Numbered from the stretch's first letter, positions 22,801 to 40,345 are shown. The stretch: 64,000 nt of DNA from Paratinospora sagittata (GCA_035771175.1 CM069595.1:5870094-5934093); one strand, 5' to 3'. The notes: generated by a model not told the origin, from the letters alone. Numbers and translations are program-made.

Positions 22801-25800
22801 TTAGAATTTCTGAAAGAAGCTGCAAATATGAGCATTGATTTCATGTGGCTTTTCTTGGTTGATGAAATGCCCAGCTCCTTCCATTACCACTACTTCCTCC
22901 AGCAGTGGCACATCTTTCTTGAACGTTTCGCTGTGTATATATTCGGTCATGAATGGGATATTATACACCAGATCACGCCTTCCAACTATAAATTTGGCTG
23001 GAACGTTCACTTTTGCTCCTACCCACGGTGCTAAATGCTCCCAGCTCCTGCAAATAATTTTTTGTTGTTTCTTAATAAATTTGAATAAAAATAAAATGAA
23101 ACTATGGAAATTAAATTAAAGCTAATTAAATAATATTACAGATCCAAGGCTCGGTAGTAGTTGAGTCCACCAGTGAAGCCTTTCTCTTCGAATTTGGTTG
23201 CATAGTAATTCACATCTTCTCTAGACAACCAAGAGGGCAAGATCGGAGCAGGGCCACCAAAAAATGTGTCTTTAGGTATGAGAAGGGGACCTGGATCAAC
23301 TGAAGTCAGGAATTTCTCCATTACCCTTACGGCACCAAATTTTGCGAACTCTGCTTCCATCACCCCTGGCTCCTGGAACAAATTAATTATCCATTTGCAA
23401 AAAGGCTATTAGTTTGTGTGGGGCTGGACCTTAACCAGGCTTCTTTATTAGTATTGGTATTGTTTTCAACTTAATCACTTTTAGCTAGGCACACAAAATT
23501 TCACTCAAAGGACTTTAGTACTAATAAGGGTGAGATAATATGTGCGTCTTAACCAAACCATGACTTTAAGAGTAAGATAATATGCGCGTCTTAACACAAA
23601 CCATGACTTTAATACCGCTTATTGGATATGCCTAGATCTCAATTAGTTCCTACACTAGTCTCACTAAACTACCTCTTGTCGTAGCAGTCATCCAGGTAGT
23701 GGTATAAGAAGTTTGATACCTTCATAATCAGACAAGGATATATGAGGAGCAAGTATGACAATTGTGTCTACTTTCTAAAGCTTTTTGATGGCTCTTTTAT
23801 TTACTCTTGTATGTTGATGACATGCTAATTGCTACTAAGAGGATGAAATCAACAGGTTAAAATCTCAACTAAGTCAGGAGTTTGAGATGAAGGATTTGGG
23901 TGCAGTTAAACAGATTCTTGCTATGGAGATATATAGAGAAAGGAAAAATGGCTAGTTATATCTGTCACAGAGGAAGTACTTGGAGAAAGTGGTTTCAAGG
24001 TTTGAAATCGAGAACTCTAAGCCAGTAAGTACTCCATTGGCAGCTCATTTAAACTTTCAGTAAATATGTCTCAAAGCACCGATGAAGAGTGTGAGTACAC
24101 GAGTCATGTTCCATATGCTAGTGCGGTGGTAGTTTGATGTATGTTATGGTGTACACTAAGCCAGACATTTCACATGTAGCGAGTGTTGTCAGTAGATATA
24201 TGACAGATCTTGAAAAATAACATTGGCAGGAAGTGAAATGGTTATTGCGGTATCTTCGAGGTACATTGGATGTAAGATTGGTTTTCTAGTGGGACAGTAA
24301 TACAAGTTTACTTGTCAATGGTTATGTGAATTCTGATTATGTTGGTGATATAAACAAGTGGTGTTCTACTACAGGTTATGTATTCACTTTGACACGTGGT
24401 CCTATCAGTTGGAGGTGTATGTTGCAGACTACAATTGCTTTGTTACTATTAAGGCAGAGTATATGACATTGACAGAGGCTGTGAAGGAAGTTTTGTGGCT
24501 CTGAGGTTTGATTGGTGACTTGGGGATTACCTTGGAGAGTGTACCAGTTCATTGCGACAGTCAGAGTGCTATTCACTTGGCAACCAAGTGTATCATGCCA
24601 GAACCAAACATATTGGTGTTCGTTTCCATTTTTTAGGAAGATTATCGAAAATGATGAGATTTCTTTACAGAAGATTAGTACCAATGATAATCCTGCAGAT
24701 ATGTTGACAAAGATAGTGCCAGTAGTCAAGTTTGAGTATTGTTTGAACTTGATCAATATCCTACAGTGTTGAGTGCCTCGAAGGGCGCATTTGGAGATGT
24801 TGATTGGTTGTGATTGGCTAGTGGCTTGTGGTGGTCCTTGCTAAAGTAGAAATTGTTATTTACAGTGTGGCTCGACCCATTATATGCACCAGTAATATTT
24901 TTATTTTCACGTATTTCTATTTATTAGTTTCCTGGACAGAGTAAGAAATTTTTCTTGTTTGAATTGGGAACTAAGTCTAAAGCTCTCTCTATATGCCTAG
25001 TATTAGAGATTGAGAGGTAAGAGGGAAAATAGAGAGAGACATTGTGAGTGTTGTACTGAATTCTTCTAGATTAGTAAAATTTTTATCTCCCGTGAACGTA
25101 GGCGGATCTTTGCCGAACCACGTAAATCTGTGTACGTTCTTTTTGTTGCTTTGATTTGCATCTGTGTGTGTGCGTATTTGTATGTTTGTTCACTACGTGA
25201 ATCTCTACAAAAATAACCTAAAATATAAATCCAAAATTATAGTCGCACTTACAAGGCAACACACCACATCACCATATAATGAGAGAGAAAAAAAGAAAAA
25301 GTAACACCCCAATTCATCTTACACCATATTACACCATATCATGAGTATGAGTATGATTTCGAGTATATATTTTGACTCATAAAAACATTTTTGGTTCTAA
25401 AAAGCTTTTGTTATAATGAAAGTAAGATAAACTTGTCTATATCTATCTAACGTGTGACTATTATTTATTTTATTCTATAAATATGCAACAATTTGCAGAC
25501 TAGTTATGAAAAAGTAAAAATGGGTTGATCATAAAACGTTTTATGATTAAATTACCTGGAATCTGGAGATGTAGTAGTTATCGCCATACAAGGAGTGAAA
25601 AAGCTCAACGGGCTTTATTGTAGGGAGGCGTCTGAAAAGGGGCACACTTAGATTCACCAGAGCCTTGATCTTGTCGGGGCGGAACATGCAGATGTACCAA
25701 GCAAGTATGGCTCCCCAGTCATGTCCCACCAAAAACACCTGCAACCACAATTAATTAGCTACACATGAAAATTAATTAATTAATTACCCAGTATCTTTCA

Positions 25801-26125
25801 ACATCTATGTATAATGGTGTTAATTAATTAAGTACATATGCACCTGATCTACGCCAAGGGTGTCAATTAAGGCGACCAGATCTCCTACAATATGAAGTGA
25901 GTTGTAGCTGGTGATGGAAGATGGTGCGTCGGTGTCACCGTAGCCGCGCAGATCAGGGGCCACAGCTCGGTAGCCAGAGGCTGCGAGTGCAAGAATTTGG
26001 TGGCGCCAAGAGTACCAAAGCTCAGGGAAGCCGTGAAGAAGCAGCACAACTGGGCCTTCCCCTTTCTCAGCTACATGCATGTTTATGCCATTTACACCCA
26101 CCATCCTGTGCTCTATTCCTTCCAT
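22801..26125 (-). CDS. EH2: soluble epoxide hydrolase (four exons, 314 aa)
   Basis: Read on the minus strand, exons are 26125-25844, 25738-25556, 23372-23140 and 23047-22801 (282, 183, 233 and 247 bases), giving 314 aa in an unbroken frame. Active-site elements are HGFPE (31-35), nucleophile Asp101 (GHDWGA), Tyr150 (NYYISRFQ), the Tyr227/228 pair (NYYR), Asp258 and His293 (GAGHFINQE). The lid region between them is three residues shorter than in EH1. Exon 4 begins with SWEHLAPW where the paralogues read NWEL, a small local divergence that keeps the frame. No signal peptide, so probably cytosolic. Intron 2 is 2183 bases because of a truncated copia relic. The 3' end is strikingly similar to EH3, in the same orientation, so these two are close tandem duplicates. 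Confidence 0.92.
23685..25209 (+). mobile_element. 5'-truncated copia relic in EH2 intron 2
   Basis: Starts abruptly within a reverse transcriptase (WYKKFDTF-like words near 23700, then LLYVDDML at about 23804), continues through RNase H (to about 24772, with the ends DNPADMLTK and FEYCLNLIN) and finishes in a 3' LTR (24854-25209). Stops and frameshifts are frequent. Wording matches element E at 51-61 kb closely, so it is the same family. It lies antisense to EH2. No 5' LTR and no target-site duplication were found. Confidence 0.85.
24854..25209 (+). repeat. 3' LTR of the copia relic in EH2 intron 2
   Basis: Begins TGTTATTTACAGTGTGGCTCG after the last RNase H codons and ends GTGAATCTCTACA. 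It corresponds to the LTR of element E but is shorter. Confidence 0.6.
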
Positions 26126-27735
26126 TTCTAGCTCTCTTTCACCAAATTAGAAAATTTTAATTATTACGATTAACTTGTACCTGCTGTTGATGGTTGATAC
26201 ACGAGTGGTTAAATTAGTAGTACACCTTTAAATCTGAAAAAAAATAAATTACAAGTAATAGAGAACTTAACTACAAATTCACAGGTCTTCAAATCATTAC
26301 AAGAAATAAGAGGAAATCAGTTACAAACTTTATAGATCACGTCACCATATCATCATAAGAAAATAAATAAGAAAGAAGATGGTATTACTAGGCTTTACCT
26401 TAATGGAAGAGCTTCAATGAATGAATATCCTTGGAACTTCCGGAGAGCTTTTTGATCTTCTCTTAAGTTTGGAGAATAGCTTAAGTTGTTTAAATAAATA
26501 ACTGAAGATGATCCATCGTCACAACATTTTCACGGGTGCACGCACGCCCATTAGGCATGATGGGTCGAAGTAGTTGCGGCCTTGCGGCTAATCGCGTACT
26601 GGTCTGGGTGGCGCCGCGGTGTTGTTGGGGTTACCTAACACCCTTTTCAAGCAGTCATCTTTTCAATTAAAAAAAAAAAAAAAAACTTAAATAAGCAGCC
26701 TACCTTGCTATTATTGTTTGAGGTTATTATATTGTATTTTTCTTTCTTCATGTCACCTTCACCCTTTTTGAATTTTTTCTCTTTCTTTTTCGGATCAATT
26801 CTGCAAAAAAAATTAATTTTTTAATTGAAAAAAAACAAATTAGTCCACTTCAGTCACGTGACTACTTAGCTGTGACATCATCAACAACCCACATTAGCAT
26901 ATTTATAAAACTAATAATCTATTTAATATCTGTTTTGTAGGTTTCCACCTGTTTATTTTAGGTTGGCTTTTTGTTTACATTGTTATTTTGGCCTGCCCAT
27001 ATGGCCAAATATATTAGGGCCCTCAAGTTAGGCTCGGTCCGGAGTTTTATTTTCTCTTTAATAAAAAACTTTTTGTTATTATAAGGAGATAAAACTTATT
27101 ATATATCTAAATTTAAAAAAATAGATAATCCACGTAAGACTAATTTTTAAAACTGAAACCACCAATAAATAATAAAAAAAGTGAATCTTCGACTTAACCC
27201 AACACATGAAAACACTTGTGAACCAAAGGTCTGTTGTGGTAAAAAACCAAGCAAGTGGTCACACTCTTGCAACTTCACCAGTTCTTCCATTAATGAGGCA
27301 CTACAAAAAGTTGTGCACAAGAGAAATAGATATAAAAATTAGTCTTCAGTCTAAAACACTAAACAGGGGAGCTCCCCCGTGACCGTCCCTAGCATGGTTC
27401 TAAAAATTAACAAACTTAAAATGAATTATTATATTAATGAACCTAATATGTGTTCCTAAAAACATTATGAATAACAACTGTTTATTTTTGCACTAAATTT
27501 TTTTCTTAATACAATTTTATTGAAAACTTGGATTGATTATACAACAATATATCTTTTCTAAACTCGCTCAACAAAACCTTTTCCAATCACTTGATGAGTC
27601 CGGCTCCAAGATTCTAACACATTTGATTAAAATCAAAAGTAGTTATAAAGAGATGGCACTTTATTTTTACCTACTTCGCTCAAACTCAAATCAGGCCACA
27701 ATGAAGTCCTTGCACAGATGCAGAAATTAAGCACA
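26126..27735. other. Spacer between EH3 (3' end) and EH2 (5' end)
   Basis: 1.6 kb with the upstream region of EH2 on its left and the 3' flank of EH3 on its right. A locally GC-rich patch at about 26530-26640 has no recognisable content. No further gene is seen. Confidence 0.5.
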
Positions 27736-32798
<5,063 letters not shown>

Positions 32799-34126
32799 TT
32801 CTGGGTCTTCTCTTCCACCAAATTATGTCCAGTGCCTTGGAGCTAACGTAATTGCTGTTGATATATGGGCAATTTGTCATATTAGTAGAAATTAGAGGAA
32901 ACTATTGGTTTTGCCTCACCTCAATCAAATTGTTTGGTTTGACAATCATAATCAGTTTCTTAAAAACAGTTAAAAGTTGTTGGGTCTCCAGAAAGTCCTA
33001 AATCTCCAAACATCGATAGAAAGCAAATTAACAAGGGACTGTTTTTCAAAAAAGGTAGACAGAAACATTTAAAAAAGAAACTACTCTTGTACGAGAAGTA
33101 ATCACGATAGGAACACCATTACCTGTAGCAGAGCAGCTTTAATGGATGAACATCCTTGGAGCTTCGGCAGAGCCTCTTCTTTACTTCCTGTGGCAGAACA
33201 ATTTCGAATGGTTTTTCTTGCCTTTGGGCTTTTAACTAAATCAATGCATTTTATTATTTTACCAAAGGAATCTAGCCATTGTCGCCACAATATTTTATAA
33301 AGTTGTCTTCTATAAAATGTCATTTTCAGCATCGAAGTAATGATATAATTTCCACCCCTCACTTGGCAAAAAACAAAAGAAAAAGTTAAAAGGAAAAAAT
33401 TGGGCCATGAAAACACATTTAACGGAGATGGTAAAACCTCCCTCGACAGTATTATTACCCCTCGACAGTACTATATACGGTTAAATAATAATTTGTATTG
33501 TGTAGGAAAGTAAAATACAAATCAAACGAAATAATCTAAACAATGGAAAATAAAGTCACAGGCAAGAACACACCAATATCACGGTTCAAGAAATATCATT
33601 AATGACCCTAATTCTTTTACGGTGCAAATAAAGGTGAGATCCTCAGATGATCCACGAAAATGATCCTTCAAGATGCAACGCGCGGTATGATTTATTGAAG
33701 AAAAAAGAAGGCAACACTAATATAACTAAGGCAAGGAATTGAGTTTGCAAATCACTACTTATTGAAATTGTTGGTGGGAATTAAAGAAAAATTTATGGAA
33801 TGCAATTTTACGAGAAGAAGATGAAGAAGAAATGAAGAGGAGGAACTAAGAAGAAGAAGAAGAATAAAGGGAATTAAGTAAAGAGGGCTAAAGGGAATTA
33901 AGCAAAATTTATGGAATGTATAAGGAAAGACGTTTATTATTGAGTTCTCCGAACACTTTTCAGATTCAAAGAGGGCTAAAGGGAATTTCTCTACAAAAAA
34001 AAATTCAGAGGGGCAACCCTCGTATCACGCGACCTCGGCATCAGTTACACTAATTTGTGATTACAGTAGTCAAATTAACATTCTCTATATAATATATATC
34101 CAATATATATATATATATATATTAAA
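32799..34126. other. Upstream region of EH3 and intergenic spacer
   Basis: The first few hundred bases should contain the EH3 promoter. The remainder holds a (GAA)n-like purine stretch near 33820-33870 and no supported gene. A minus-strand frame at 33102-33416 has no recognisable content. Confidence 0.5.
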
Positions 34127-34242
34127 ATAAAAAAGTTATGATTATTTAAAGTTTACTTATCGATCTGCCAACCGATATACTCATCGGTAAACTGAGTTAT
34201 CGATAGGTCAATTATTTTATTGATAGGTCAACAGATCAATAC
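34127..34242. repeat. Left fragment of the tandem foldback repeat
   Basis: AT-rich DNA with repeated TCGATAGGTCAA and ATCGGTAAACT-type words matches the right-hand arms of the repeat units at 38861-39590. Element B inserted here and split the array. The TSD AATAC (34238-34242) ends this fragment. Confidence 0.7.
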
Positions 34243-34347
34243 TGTCAAAATAAACTCTACAAATTTTCTCTTCATTTTCATTCACAATCATCAAATATAT
34301 ATCTATTACAACAACTAAAGTAAGGGTAATATCGTAATATCGTAATA
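34243..34347 (-). repeat. 3' LTR of element B (105 bp)
   Basis: Starts TGTCAAAATAAACTC and ends ATCGTAATA on the plus strand, with the polypurine tract immediately to the right. Confidence 0.92.
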
Positions 34348-34354
34348 CCCCCCC

Positions 34355-37300
34355 TCAAGTTGGAGGATGAAGATCTCGAACGCCCAACTTGCAAAGTAAA
34401 AACTCAAATTGCGCTTTCCCCAACGTTTTTGTAAAGATGTCGACCAATTGAACACTAGTGGAAACATATGACGGACAAATCATCCCTTCAGTCACCGCAT
34501 CTCGAACAAAATGGCAGTCAGCCTCTATATGCTTTGTTCTTTCGTGAAAAATCGGATTTTGAGCAATGTATAATGCCGACTGACTATCACAAAATAACTT
34601 CATACCCTTCGGATGTCGCACACCCAAGTCGCTTAAAAGTTGGTGAAGCCACTTTAGCTCACACACTGTTGCCGCCATTGATCTATACTCAGCCTCCGCA
34701 GACGATCTAGACACTGTTTGTTACTTCTTGGTCTTCCACGACACAGGAGAACAACCAAGTAACACGAACCATCCTGTCAAGGAACGCCGCGTAAGTGGAC
34801 AACTAGCCCAATCCGAATCACACCACCCTTCTAGATGTAGGTCACTATCAGTACGAAGCAAAATCCCTTGCCCCGGACTCTTCTTCAAATATCGCACGAC
34901 CCTGAGAGCTGCCTCCCAATGATCCTCACGAGGTTGTTGCATAAATTGGGACAAAATATGAACCGAATATGCAAGATCAGGTCTCGTCACAGACAAGTAA
35001 ATCAATCTCCCTACAAGTCGCCTATAAGGCGCCGGATCCGCAAGGAATTCGCCCTTAGCAAGGGCCAAATTGTGATTTTGTTCCATAGGAAATGCCGCAG
35101 GCTTGGCTCCCAATAAACCCGTTTCAGAAATTATCTCGAGGGTGTATTTTCTTTGGCAAAGAAAAATTCCTTCTGGATTACGGGCTACCTCTAGCCCTAA
35201 GAAATACTTCAAAACTCCCAAATCCTTCATATGAAAGCATCTGCCAAGGTAATCTTTAAAAGTTGTCAATGCAACCTTATCATTCCCTGCAATAATCAAG
35301 TCATCAACATAAACTAACACGTTGATCTGAGTTCTTCCCCTGCACAACTCAAATAAGGAATAATCTGAATAGGATTGCACAAAACCATAATTCTTCAATG
35401 TTGTTGACAGTTTTGCAAACCAACATCGGGGAGCTTGTTTCAGACCATACAACGACTTTTTCAACCTGCAAACCATGTTAGGATTTGTATTTTTGAAACC
35501 TCGAGGAACCTTCATATAAACCTCCTCACTTAAGTCACCGTGAAGGAAAGCATTATGCACATCCATTTGATGTACTTCCCAATTTTTAACAGCAGCAATT
35601 GCAAGAAAAGTACGAACCGTCACCATTTTTGCCACAGGAGCAAATGTCTCGTGATAGTCAATTCCTTCCACCTGATGATTGCCATAGATCACAAGTCTTG
35701 CTTTTAGTCGCTCTATGTTGCCATCGGATTTATACTTAATTTTATATATCCACTGGCTCCCTAGTGCTTTCTTGCCGGGCGGAAGAGTCTCCATTACCCA
35801 AGTCTCATTGTCTTCAAGGGCTCGTATTTCCTTATCCATCGCATCTCGCCATCCCGAGTCTTTCATTGCTTCTTTAAAATGCTTTGGCTCATGTCCCGCT
35901 GTCACAGCTGCAAGAAAATTCCTATGTCTCACAGAAAAACGTTCACAATTCACAAAATGTGTTAAAGGATATGGCGTACCTGAGGAAGAGGAAGGAGCTG
36001 ATGAATTCTCAGATGGACTTATTTTCCGTATAGTATGAGTAACAAAATCACGATACCGTGTTGAAGGAGTTTTGGTTCGTTTTCCTCGCCCTAGCTTACT
36101 GTCAACTTCCACACCTTGCTCCCCCACCGTATTCTCCAGCCCCTCATCACGCACATCCTCATGTGCGGGCTGCACTGCAGCACCAGACCCCCCCTCGAGG
36201 GTGGATGCTGGTTCCAAACCCCCCTCAAAGCACGCAGCACACTCATCGGCACCCTCATCCTCACTCCATGCCCCATCCTCATTGTTCGCCAGCACAGGAG
36301 TCACCACATTCGTTGGTTGGTTTGATATAAAAGGAAATTCTTTCTCAAAGAACTTCACATCCCTCGATACAAAGTACTCATGTCTTTCTAAATCATGCAA
36401 TTTCCAACCTTTCTTCCCAAAAGGATAGCCAACAAAGATACATTTACGGCTCCTACTTGCAAATTTATCACCTTTGTATCGTTGATTATGAGCATAGCAA
36501 AGACAACCAAAGACACGAATAGCATCATAAGAAGGCACTTTCCCAAACAACATTTCATATGGCGATTTAGTCTTAAGTAAAGTAGAGGGTGTCCTATTAA
36601 TCAAGTGACACGCTGCCAACACACATTCACCCCAAAATTTGATTGGTAAGTTCCCTTGAAATCATAGGGCTCTAGCCACATTTAAAATGTGTTGATGATT
36701 TCTCTCAACTCTCCTATTTTGTTGAGGAGTCCCAACACAAGTAGTCTAAAAAATAATCCCATTATTTTGAAAATAATCATGCAAACAATTAAATTCGGTC
36801 CCATTGTCACTTCTCACACGTTTTATCACTTGTTCAAATTGACGTTCAACCATAGCAACCAAATTAAGAAACATAGATTCAACTTCTATTTTATTGCAAA
36901 GTAAATAGACCCAAACTCCTCCTGAAAAATCATCTACTATTGTCAAAAGATAGGTAGCCCCACACGAAGAACGAGTCTTATAAGGTCCCCACAAATCCAA
37001 ATGAACAAGTTCAAAAATTCTACCAGCTTTATTCGTACTAATGGGGAAACTAAGTCTAGATTTCTTTGCACGCGGACACACATCACAAGATTTATTATTT
37101 GACCTACAAGAATGACTTACAGCCGGAATCATCTTCAATATTTTCTCCGACGGATGCCCCATTCGTTGATGCCACAACTCGAATGACGAATCACCATCCA
37201 CTGTCAAGACCTTCACTTGAGGAACGCCACGGAAAAAATAAAGTCCATCCAATCTTTCATCTGCTCCAATCACCTTCCTCGTCGGTTGGTCCTGTATAAC

Positions 37301-37789
37301 ACAAATATTATTAGTGAATTGTACAACACAATTTGATTCATCGATTAATTGAGTAACAAAAATTAAATTGCATGTCAATTGTGGGACATAAAGCACATTG
37401 TCGAGCTTTAATCCTCCTGGTAGCACGACACTCCCCTCTTGGTTTGCTTATGCCGTGTTTCCATCCGGCAAACCCACCGGACAGTATTGCACCTTTCTCA
37501 CATTCTTCAATATAGACAAGTCGCACGTCACATGGTTCGACGCTCCTGTATCGATAATCCAACTAAAATGACTGTTTTTACCATGTAGTCGATCTTTTGT
37601 TTTGTCGAAGTTCAAAAATGCAAGAAGTTGCTGCAGTTGCGTTGCGGAAACACCTGCAAGAGCCCCAACGTCGGTTGCACCCGCCAGCCCCTGCGAGTTC
37701 CCTTCGTGCTGCCCAGATGAAGTTCCAGCCCCGCCGATTTTATGTGCGCGGACAGACGATACACTATGTCCTCCGTCGGCCATGAGCAC
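34355..37789 (-). pseudogene. Element B pol polyprotein with in-frame stops
   Basis: One continuous reading frame from 37789 down to 34355 contains, in order, a gag C-terminal remnant, the protease motif (DTGASNH, near 37527-37547), the integrase zinc region (WHQRMGH), integrase core (VDDFSGG, RSDNGTEF, GTPQQN), reverse transcriptase (YVDDLI near 35299-35316) and RNase H (SSAEAEYRSM, FHERTKHIEADCH). At least four stop codons interrupt it, near 37448, 36746, 36660 and 34718. None is a frameshift, because all segments are in register. Several look like C-to-T changes. With gag missing and these stops, the copy cannot act alone. Confidence 0.88.
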
Positions 37790-37825
37790 GCGTGGAGGTT
37801 AAAGAACTAATCCAAGTGGCCCGCA

Positions 37826-38230
37826 CTGTTCATCCACACTGTTCATCCGCTGTTCATCCGCACTGTTCCCAATGTGCACACTTCCCAATGTGTACTGTTT
37901 ACGTGCACTGCCCAATGCGCCTGTTTACGCGCATTGCCCAACGCGCGCACTGCCCAATGCGCACTGTTTATGCACACTGCCCCATGTGCACATTTCCCAA
38001 TGTGCACTGTACACGCACACTGCCCAATGTGCACACTTCCCAATGCCACTGTTCAAGCACTGCCCAATGCGCACTGCCCAACGTGCACACTGCCCAATGC
38101 GCACTGCCCAACGTGCACACTGCCCAACGTGCACAATGCCCAATGTACACACTACCCAATGTACACACTGTCCAACGTGCGCACTGCCCAATGCACTCTG
38201 TTCACGCCGGTCCACTGTTCACTCCGGTCC
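37826..38230. repeat. Minisatellite in the gag position of element B
   Basis: About 400 bases made of degenerate units around CACTGCCCAATGYGCA and CACTGCCCAACGTGCA, with shorter ACTGTTCA-type units at both edges. Frames on both strands rich in Cys/Pro or Gly/Trp arise from the repeat and are not genes. The position corresponds to where gag should begin, and the related element D has a different GC-rich minisatellite in the analogous place. Confidence 0.88.
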
Positions 38231-38750
38231 CTGTTCATGCCGAGCTACTGTTCACGCCAGTCACCACTGTTGCTCTTCTTCAATCAATCTCTCTCTTCTA
38301 AAACCTTCAATAAAAGCCTAAAACCACCACGTTTCAGCAACGATTTTTGCAGCCACAGAACACACAAACCGACTGTATTACATATTCTCCATCATGATTA
38401 AACTAGCATCAAATGAACCCAAAAAGAAATGCCACCTCAAGCTTCTTGAATCAACCACTTGTAATCACAAAAAAAACTGCTCAAAACCTTCCAAAATCTC
38501 ATTAAAATCCCACATTTTCTCTGCGATCTCTCGCCGCCGTTCACGCGGTTGATTCGCTCCCTCGGTGCAACGCCGTCGCCGGTCACCGTCACTGTTCACC
38601 GTCGCCGATGATTGAACACTCACCCGCTTCTTCACCTCCGCCAACACCAGATCTTACTCTCTCTTCATCTGTGACGAGCTCGAGCTCCATCTCCAAGAAC
38701 TTCGTTCCGAATTCGATGGCGGCAGATCAAGGAAGATGGCTCTGATACCA

Positions 38751-38856
38751 TGTCAAAATAAAACTCTACAAATTTTCTCTCCATTTTCATTCACAATCAT
38801 CAAATATATATCTATTACAACAACTAAAGTAAGGGTAATATCGTAATATCGTAATA
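38751..38856 (-). repeat. 5' LTR of element B (106 bp)
   Basis: Starts TGTCAAAATAAAACTC directly after the primer-binding site and ends ATCGTAATA before TSD AATAC. Nearly identical to the 3' LTR. Confidence 0.92.
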
Positions 38857-38860
38857 AATA

Positions 38861-39590
38861 CGTTTGTTGACCGATCGATAGGGTGATTGACCAATCGATA
38901 TGCAAACTTCAAATGACCATAACTTTTTTCTTTTTAAATTCAATTTGAGTGATTCAAAATGTATTAGAATAAGAAAGAGAAGATCTACAAAGTCACGTGC
39001 TTTAAGTGACTTTCTGGTTACCAGTGGCTGTTAAATTCTCAATATATATAAAATCATTGGTTTTCGGTGACCAGAAAGTCACTTAAAGCATTTGATTTTG
39101 TAGATCTTTTCTTCTTCTTTTCAACACATTTTGAATCACTTAAATCAGAGTTAAAACAAAAAAAAGTTATAATCATTTGAAGTTTACATATCAATGGGTC
39201 AATCGTTATACTGATCGGTCAACAAACTTATCTATCGGTAAAATAGTTGACCGATCGATAAGTTTGTTAACCGATTGGTATGACGATTGATCAATCGATA
39301 TATAATTTCAATTGACCGTAACTTTTTCGTTTTAACTATGATTTAAGTGATTCAAAATACGTTGGAAAGAGAAAAACAAGATCTACAAGATGAGGTGCTT
39401 TAAGTGAATTTTCTGTCATCGGTGACCGGTCCGGTGGCTATTAAACGCTCAATATATGTGGTGACCGGTCACCGCTTACCCGAAAACCACTTAAAGCCTT
39501 TTGTTTTATAGATATTTTATTCTTCTTTCTAACGCATTTTAAATCATTCAAATTGGAATCGAAATGAGAAAGTTATGGCCATTCAAAATT
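38861..39590. repeat. Tandem foldback (inverted-repeat) units
   Basis: Two consecutive hairpin-capable units. Unit 1 has arms at about 38861-39025 and 39060-39229 (shared words TTTAAGTGACTTTCTGGT, AGATCTACAAA and TTGTTGACCGATC). Unit 2 has arms at about 39250-39430 and 39455-39590 with the same words in diverged form. The fragment at 34127-34242 is part of a further unit, so element B landed in a row of at least three. No open frame and no transposase. It may be a foldback MITE array or a dispersed satellite. Confidence 0.75.
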
Positions 39591-40345
39591 GCTTACTACT
39601 GGTAACAAATTTTACTAGTGTTTTTTTTTACCGTCAGGTAAAGAACTTATCAATTTCAATATTTTTTAAATCACTTAATCGGAGTTAAAATAATGGTGCA
39701 AAATGGTAAATCCCACCCTTTGACAACCTATAATTTGATTGACAAGTGATGGATTGATTGGTCACGGATTCAAACTCTAATTTTGAAATCTATAGGACCT
39801 CTGTACTTAATTCTAATTCGTAGAGGACTTATTTTGTACTTTGTTTTTGTTGATTTATTAATGGATCTCTTTGTTTACTATTCAGAAGAATTTAGAGTAA
39901 ACTTAAAAGAGAATTTTATACTTTGCGTTACAGCAAAGAAGAATTTTAGAAGTAACTGTAGTCCTGTATAGCGTTTGATTCCTCACCGCGGTTTCTGACA
40001 CCCTACCAAATGAGGCATAAAGAGAAATGACTGAAATACAAGTTAACGATCAGTTCAGCGAAGTTTTTATTCTTATATATAGCCTTTTACTAAAAGCGCA
40101 CTAATAGGATCATAGGAGGTAGTATATATCCATCACTAGAGCCGAATATATTCATTATAAGCAGTCTCAAAGAAAATTTTGTTCCTCGTTCTAAGCACTA
40201 CCTTATGGCATATTTAATCTCCAAAAGCAAGCAATGAATCAACAACCCTTCAGGTTTATATCTATATATTGCTTCACAGGGCACTAGCTATTTCACATAA
40301 AGACACCAGAATTCCAAGAGCAGATTCAGTAGGATTGACAATAGT
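39591..40345. other. Upstream region of EH4
   Basis: No gene. A TATA-like TATATATT at 40263-40270 lies 83 bases before the EH4 start. The frame at 39783-39971 has no recognisable content. Confidence 0.5.
40263..40270 (+). promoter_or_regulatory. Candidate TATA box of EH4
   Basis: TATATATT in the expected window upstream of the ATG at 40346. Motif and distance only. Confidence 0.35.

Larger units (their letters stand above)
34243..38856 (-). mobile_element. Element B: copia retrotransposon lacking most of gag, with minisatellite, TSD AATAC
   Basis: LTRs of 105 bases (34243-34347) and 106 bases (38751-38856) and a perfect TSD AATAC (34238-34242 and 38857-38861). The primer-binding site, complement of GCTCTGATACCA, is at 38739-38750, and the polypurine tract is the complement of the CCCCCCCTC at 34348-34356. 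The LTRs differ by one substitution and one indel, so insertion is recent. LTR termini on the minus strand are TATTACG...TTTGACA, that is TA...CA rather than TG...CA. The gag region is largely missing, and a minisatellite (37826-38230) stands between the leader and the protease. Confidence 0.93.

Noticed and set aside
22783..23119. Plus-strand frames opposite EH2 exon 4 (and the equivalents at 27718-28033 and 48735-48944)
   Set aside because: Antisense shadows of conserved epoxide hydrolase exons; they recur at each paralogue because the exon is conserved.
37826..38230. CRISPR-like alternation of repeat and spacer
   Set aside because: Repeats are degenerate, units are too short and variable, there are no unique spacers, and the host is a plant; it is a minisatellite in a retroelement.
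37792..38401. Overlapping long frames on both strands (Cys/Pro-rich and Gly/Trp-rich)
   Set aside because: They exist only because a 16-21 base minisatellite without stop codons keeps several frames open. There are no start context, no domains, and frames on both strands are equally long.
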